DNA from: Cymbomonas tetramitiformis
Lineage: Eukaryota > Chlorophyta > Pyramimonadophyceae > Pyramimonadales > Pyramimonadaceae
Assembly: GCA_001247695.2 (NCBI GenBank)
Contig: LGRX02009923.1
Location: 1-28,655, forward strand
DNA length: 28,655 nucleotides
Direction: 5' to 3'
Of this stretch, positions 25,493 through 28,655 are shown piece after piece. The translations under genes and the position numbers were made by a program. Position 1 is the first letter of the stretch, and every line of letters starts with the position of its first letter. The notes beneath the pieces were generated by a model. It was not told where the DNA came from. It worked only from the letters and a program-made list of their open reading frames with translations, and searched no databases.

Positions 25493-26590
25493 CTATTCAC
25501 AATGGTTGGTCCGTTTCACTCTGCCGACAATGCATCTTGGAATTGATTGATAAAAAGCATGGTCAAGATTTTCCTCCGTTCCGCGATCTGCAAACTCGTT
25601 ATTGAAGTTGTAACAAACAAGCTCCCCCTCGAAACAATTTCTGCGTAAATTATGATCCACATCCCGCAACGAATCCACCCCTCTTTGGAGAGCGTGGTCC
25701 ACTGCTTTCCATGTGTAGGTCTGTGCGATGTCCATGTCATTTCCGCCTGCCCTCCACATCACATTTATAAGGTTCCGCACTCAAATGATTGTCTCGTCCT
25801 TCAACCGGGTTGATGGAGACCTTGTATTTCCCCACATCGAATCCAATAAAAAGATACATTTCTCTTGTGGAAGCACCACTGCCAAAATCCAATGTCCGAT
25901 GCCTCCAGGAAAGTGTACCGGCGATACCCATACCTTGCGGTCCTCAAACGGGTTCTTCATGTTACTCCATTCTTCCTTAAGAATGCGGTGGTTTGGGGAT
26001 AGGGACGTAAAGATCGTATACGAATAAAAAAACAAAGTTTCTTTGCGTGCACTGCCTAACAAGGCAAACGCCAAGTTAATATGCTCATCCAACAAACATT
26101 CGTTCACTCTCGAACCACGAAAGCTAACTGTGCTGAAAGATGTACCAACAACCAGCGTATTCACTTCCACCTCGCGATCAGGGAACATATCAACCCCCTA
26201 TGGCCGGTCTGTGGCCGTACGATGAGGGCTGTGGCCGAGGTTTGGCCGAGGTTTGGCCGAGTTTGCTTTTGCTTGTTGGCCGAAACGAATTATGTAAAAT
26301 TTTGAAAATTCCCCCGAAAATTTGCGATTTTTATGATATTGCCATACATAAAATTAAATTTTACGCCTGCGGCGGGTAATTTTGGATTTTGGCCGGGATG
26401 GCCGAAATTTGGCCGATGGAAATTTTGAGTGTTGGCCGTACGACATAAATGTTTGATATGTTCCCTGCTCGCGATCTGTTCCCAATGCCGCTTGCATCCC
26501 ATCCGCCCATACACGCTTGACCATTGTCTCATCCATAGTGTTCATATCGAAGGTTTCCCACAACACAGGGCATTGCACATCAAATCCCAA
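25493..26590 (-). pseudogene. Ulp1/C48-like cysteine protease, split by a MITE and a nonsense codon
   Basis: The minus frame starts near 26590 (no clear ATG; GCGCAG upstream could be a splice acceptor). It is interrupted by the MITE at 26179-26467 and continues in phase as REVEVNTLVVG. It then reads LLDEHINLAFALLG, a Ulp1-type substrate-binding start, GHWILAVV (catalytic His) and LLDSMWG (catalytic Asp). An in-frame TGA lies at 25781-25783, after which the frame goes on with a helical segment. Where Ulp1 enzymes have Gln...Asp-Cys the sequence reads QRGVDS, so the Cys seems replaced by Ser. Enzymes of this fold cleave SUMO-like tags or, in adenovirus-like agents and Polintons, capsid precursors. 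It lies 11 kb from the viral element without its cassettes, so I think it came from a host gene or a DNA transposon. Confidence 0.6.
26179..26467. mobile_element. hAT-like MITE with exact 8-bp target duplication
   Basis: The ends are CAGGGAACATATCAA and its reverse complement. CTCGCGAT stands on both sides (26171-26178 and 26468-26475). The 289-bp element is rich in GGCCG(A) motifs around an AT-rich core (GCGATTTTTATGATATTGCC). Removing it with one duplication copy restores a continuous protease frame on the minus strand. Insert plus duplication is 297 bp, a multiple of three, but a stop inside the MITE still ends translation. Confidence 0.9.
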
Positions 26591-26714
26591 AAGAATATAT
26601 TCTCCTGCGCATCATACCATCAAATCCGAGTCGCCCTTTCGTAGTTCGTGTCAAGGTGCATTCAGCGACAACTTTGATTTCAAAAAGCTAACTAGGATTT
26701 TGAAGGTTCGTACC

Positions 26715-26951
26715 TCATGAGTTCCATTTCAACGGGTTCTTCTCCCGCGATGCTCTTCCTTGTAGGGTTTTCCTAATCGCTTCTACGCGATCCGATAGAC
26801 TTTCCGCCGCCTCGCGTGTGAGAGTCGCATTCTCCTGAACACCGTCCTCCTCAAAAGTGGGTTCTCTCACACATCGGCGCTTATTAGCATGCCGGTCTCC
26901 ATGTGTAGCATTTCCCTCCGCGGCTTGGATGTCCGGTCGTACGTCTTCCAC
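26715..26951 (-). CDS. Hypothetical protein segment upstream of the protease-like gene
   Basis: A minus-strand open frame of 78 codons, charged and helical (EAAESLSDRVEAIRKTLQGRASREK) with a KRRC patch, on the same strand as the protease-like gene and 125 bp upstream of it. It may be an earlier exon of that gene, since charged leaders precede the C48 domain in transposon-borne proteases. No splice pair was fixed, no domain is recognised and the frame ends in a stop at 26715. It could also be a chance frame. Confidence 0.25.
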   Translation of the reverse strand: MEDVRPDIQAAEGNATHGDRHANKRRCVREPTFEEDGVQENATLTREAAESLSDRVEAIRKTLQGRASREKNPLKWNS

Positions 26952-26989
26952 CTGCCTGCAAAATCAAAGCATTTAAGACGTGAGTGCCA

Positions 26990-27300
26990 TTGACGTCAGT
27001 TGAGGCGAGCTCACATGAGGTGACTTGATTTGAGGTGAGCTGATGTTGTGAGTCAAGTCGATTTGAGTTGAGTCGAGTCGAGGTGAGTTGAGTTGACCAA
27101 GCTCTCACCGTAAAGCTCCGCTCGGCCCTCCGATCATAGTTTCGCTCATCAGCCCTCCACTAGCAGCTCCTCTCATTTGTTCTCCGCCCCTCCGCTCAAA
27201 CCTTCGCTCAAAGCTTTGGCCATCAGCCCTCCGCTAAGCTTCTCCACTCAGCCCCTCTGTCCGTCAGCCCCTCCGCTCATACCTCTCCTCACAGCTTTGG
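26990..27300. repeat. Low-complexity repeats (GAGTTGA-type, then CAGCCCTCCGCT-type)
   Basis: 26990-27095 is built of GAGTTGAGT/GAGGTGAG variants. 27110-27300 repeats CCCTCCGCTC and CAGCCC motifs. No gene is supported. Confidence 0.65.
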
Positions 27301-27342
27301 TCCGGTGCAAAAATGGCTGTTGTTACCAAATTAATCCTACAT

Positions 27343-27496
27343 TAATCACTCACCGTCAAGGAAACTTGACGTTAAGGAAACGGCCAGCGTTTTTCCAAAC
27401 TCCCGCATATTTAATACGTCGCCCCCATATTCAATAACTCTACTATGTAAGAATACGCTGGCGTGAATTTCCTCTTTTCTTAAAGGTGAGTGATTA
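27343..27496. mobile_element. Foldback/MITE element, TAATCACTCACC ends
   Basis: TAATCACTCACC (27343-27354) pairs with GGTGAGTGATTA (27485-27496), and inside, GCCAGCGT pairs with ACGCTGGC. A TA at each edge may be the target duplication. The left end continues AAGGAAACTTGACGTTAAGG, which recurs in reverse at the window end (28610-28655). Confidence 0.65.
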
Positions 27497-27570
27497 CTGT
27501 ACCTGATACCAGCCTCTTGCGCGTCAACCTCTTGCGCCGACATAATTATCCTCGTCGATGCCGTCTTCCC

Positions 27571-27861
27571 TCATACCCAAAGGATTGTCTTCACTCCCAC
27601 TCTCCAGGTGCTCTTGCTTTTGCACCACAACTCTGCTCCAACTACTATGACGACTCCCAATACTTCTTCGGCGTGTAGCGTAGATAAGTGTTGAGATCCG
27701 TGGTTCATGGCGATGATGGCGTCAATGCACGCCATGCCCTCTTTCGAGAGATACGAGGTGTACGTCTCCTTGATGCGTACCGCAAGTCTAAGTGGCACTG
27801 CTTGACATGACGATAAAGACAATAAGAACGTGCCAATCAAACCCACGATGTCCTCCTCCAA
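27571..27861 (-). CDS. Hypothetical protein frame
   Basis: A minus-strand frame of about 96 codons, open further upstream with an acidic lead (DSEDDLEED). It reads a hydrophobic run GLIGTFLLSLSSCQAV, then a mixed helical stretch and VLGVVIVVGAEL. The listed start is TTG and no good ATG is seen in frame, so it would be an internal exon or a remnant. The acidic N-terminal plus helical pattern is seen in some DNA transposases, but no catalytic residue can be pointed to. It lies between two ends of the TAATCACTCACC element family, which might indicate that it is cargo. Confidence 0.25.
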   Translation of the reverse strand: MEEDIVGLIGTFLLSLSSCQAVPLRLAVRIKETYTSYLSKEGMACIDAIIAMNHGSQHLSTLHAEEVLGVVIVVGAELWCKSKSTWRVGVKTILWV

Positions 27862-28009
27862 ATCATCCTCGCTATCATAAAGAGATATCCTGATAGCGCA
27901 ACAAATTTATTTATGGACCTCCACGATTAATTTTGGTACCCTAGAAGTTAATTTATTTCTTTCCAAGTAAAAATTGCACCCTACCGGAATATCCTAGTAC
28001 ACCAGATAT

Positions 28010-28200
28010 CAGACAGTCCCGTACTGTGTGTGGATAAACTCAATAAGATAAATAAACCCTAAGCTAGACCCGGAACGGTCTCGGACGGTCTCGGAATCTA
28101 GCCTACCTGTGACCCAGCGTGTGTCACAGTACGAACCTATAGATCAGTCAGCAGTCCAGTGTTGGCCTAGTGATCTGTCATAGGGGCCTGCACCGGGAAT
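28010..28200. repeat. Possible fragment of a diverged Copia-type LTR
   Basis: AAACTCAATAAGATAAATAAACCCT and GTGTCACAGTACGAAC (28040-28130) follow in the same order as AACTCAATAATAGATAAC and GTGACAGTACGAAC in the 174-bp LTRs, but the rest does not align by eye. Confidence 0.35.
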
Positions 28201-28355
28201 CCCGGTCAGGGCTGCCTATATATATCTTCCCTCCCGGCAGCAACCACGGGCTCCCAGAAGTGCATCGGGTCACCGTCCCTGCAGATGGCCAGCCCTGGCT
28301 GATGTATAAAGTGCGATACAGTAATCGCCCATATTTAAGAAAACAAGGATTTTGG

Positions 28356-28655
28356 GCCAGCCAGCCGTACTCATCGAGTTGGGTACCCCCGCCAGCGTCA
28401 GCGTCATAAGAGAACTCGAAGAATAGTAAGCCATTTTCTTTCAATTAGCCAGCTATTTTCTTAAATTTTCATTGATAAACGCTTAAAACGGCCACAATTT
28501 CAGGAAAAATCGCCTGCGGCGCCAGCACAAAGGTTGCTCATTTCGGGAATTTTCTTAGCCGAAAAAGCCAGCCAGCCGTACGCATCGAGTTGGGTACCCC
28601 CCCCAAACGCTGGCTGCTTTCTTAACGTCGGGTTTTCTTAAAAGTGAGTGATTAC
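28356..28655. repeat. Direct repeat pair and outer end of a TAATCACTCACC-family element
   Basis: GCCAGCCAGCCGTAC followed by CATCGAGTTGGGTACCCC occurs at about 28356-28390 and 28567-28601. The window ends in AAAGTGAGTGATTAC, which with the preceding TTAACGTCGGG and GCTGGCTGC is homologous, in reverse, to the left end at 27343. It is probably the right end of a related copy, which may extend back toward 27343. Confidence 0.6.

Noticed and set aside
25493..26590. Protease as the maturation protease of the Polinton
   Set aside because: It is 11 kb outside the element, in different sequence context, without the TGTCCCA cassettes.

Overview
The window looks like nuclear DNA of a eukaryote, most likely an alga, although the species cannot be fixed from the sequence. 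It is a mosaic of nested mobile elements. The centrepiece, about 1.4-14.25 kb, is a decayed Polinton/Maverick-like (polinton-like virus, PLV) element. The signs are a protein-primed-type family B DNA polymerase, an rve (retroviral-type) integrase with D,D-35-E, an A32/FtsK-type packaging ATPase, a class 3 lipase-like protein, a probable penton (minor capsid) protein and the N-terminal part of a probable major capsid protein. The element is AT-rich compared with its flanks.

Layout. 1-301: three copies of a ~105-bp tandem repeat. 395-1449: a Cys/His zinc-module gene, probably with one intron, that runs into the edge of the viral element. 1400-3197 (minus strand): methyltransferase fragment, packaging ATPase (pseudogene) and a charged protein. 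3457-14256 (plus strand): small basic protein, DNA polymerase (pseudogene), integrase, two small genes, lipase, two small genes, penton and truncated capsid protein. At least nine copies of a TGTCCCA...TGGGACA palindrome with an internal TATA-like core sit at gene boundaries. They look like a combined end-of-transcript and promoter cassette, and two copies carry a small covarying hairpin.

The element is dead. The polymerase frame is broken by in-frame TGA and TAA, and the ATPase by TAG plus a frameshift. The penton gene is split by an 867-bp LTR miniature (TRIM) whose LTRs each contain a tRNA-like gene. The methyltransferase and capsid genes are cut off at the two edges, and no terminal inverted repeats remain.

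Right flank, 14.3-28.7 kb: a palindrome cluster, a hAT-like MITE (14989-15185), GC-rich repeats, a Gag-like zinc-knuckle gene (minus), long stretches without recognisable genes, 21-bp minisatellites at three places, a small LTR retrotransposon (21414-23647) carrying an acidic gene that has itself been invaded, a broken Ulp1/C48-like protease gene split by another hAT-like MITE (26179-26467) with an exact 8-bp target duplication, and copies of a foldback element with TAATCACTCACC ends.

If the element was ever active, polymerase and integrase would copy and insert it, ATPase and capsid proteins would package it, and the lipase could act at entry or release. In its present state none of the broken genes can make full-length products.
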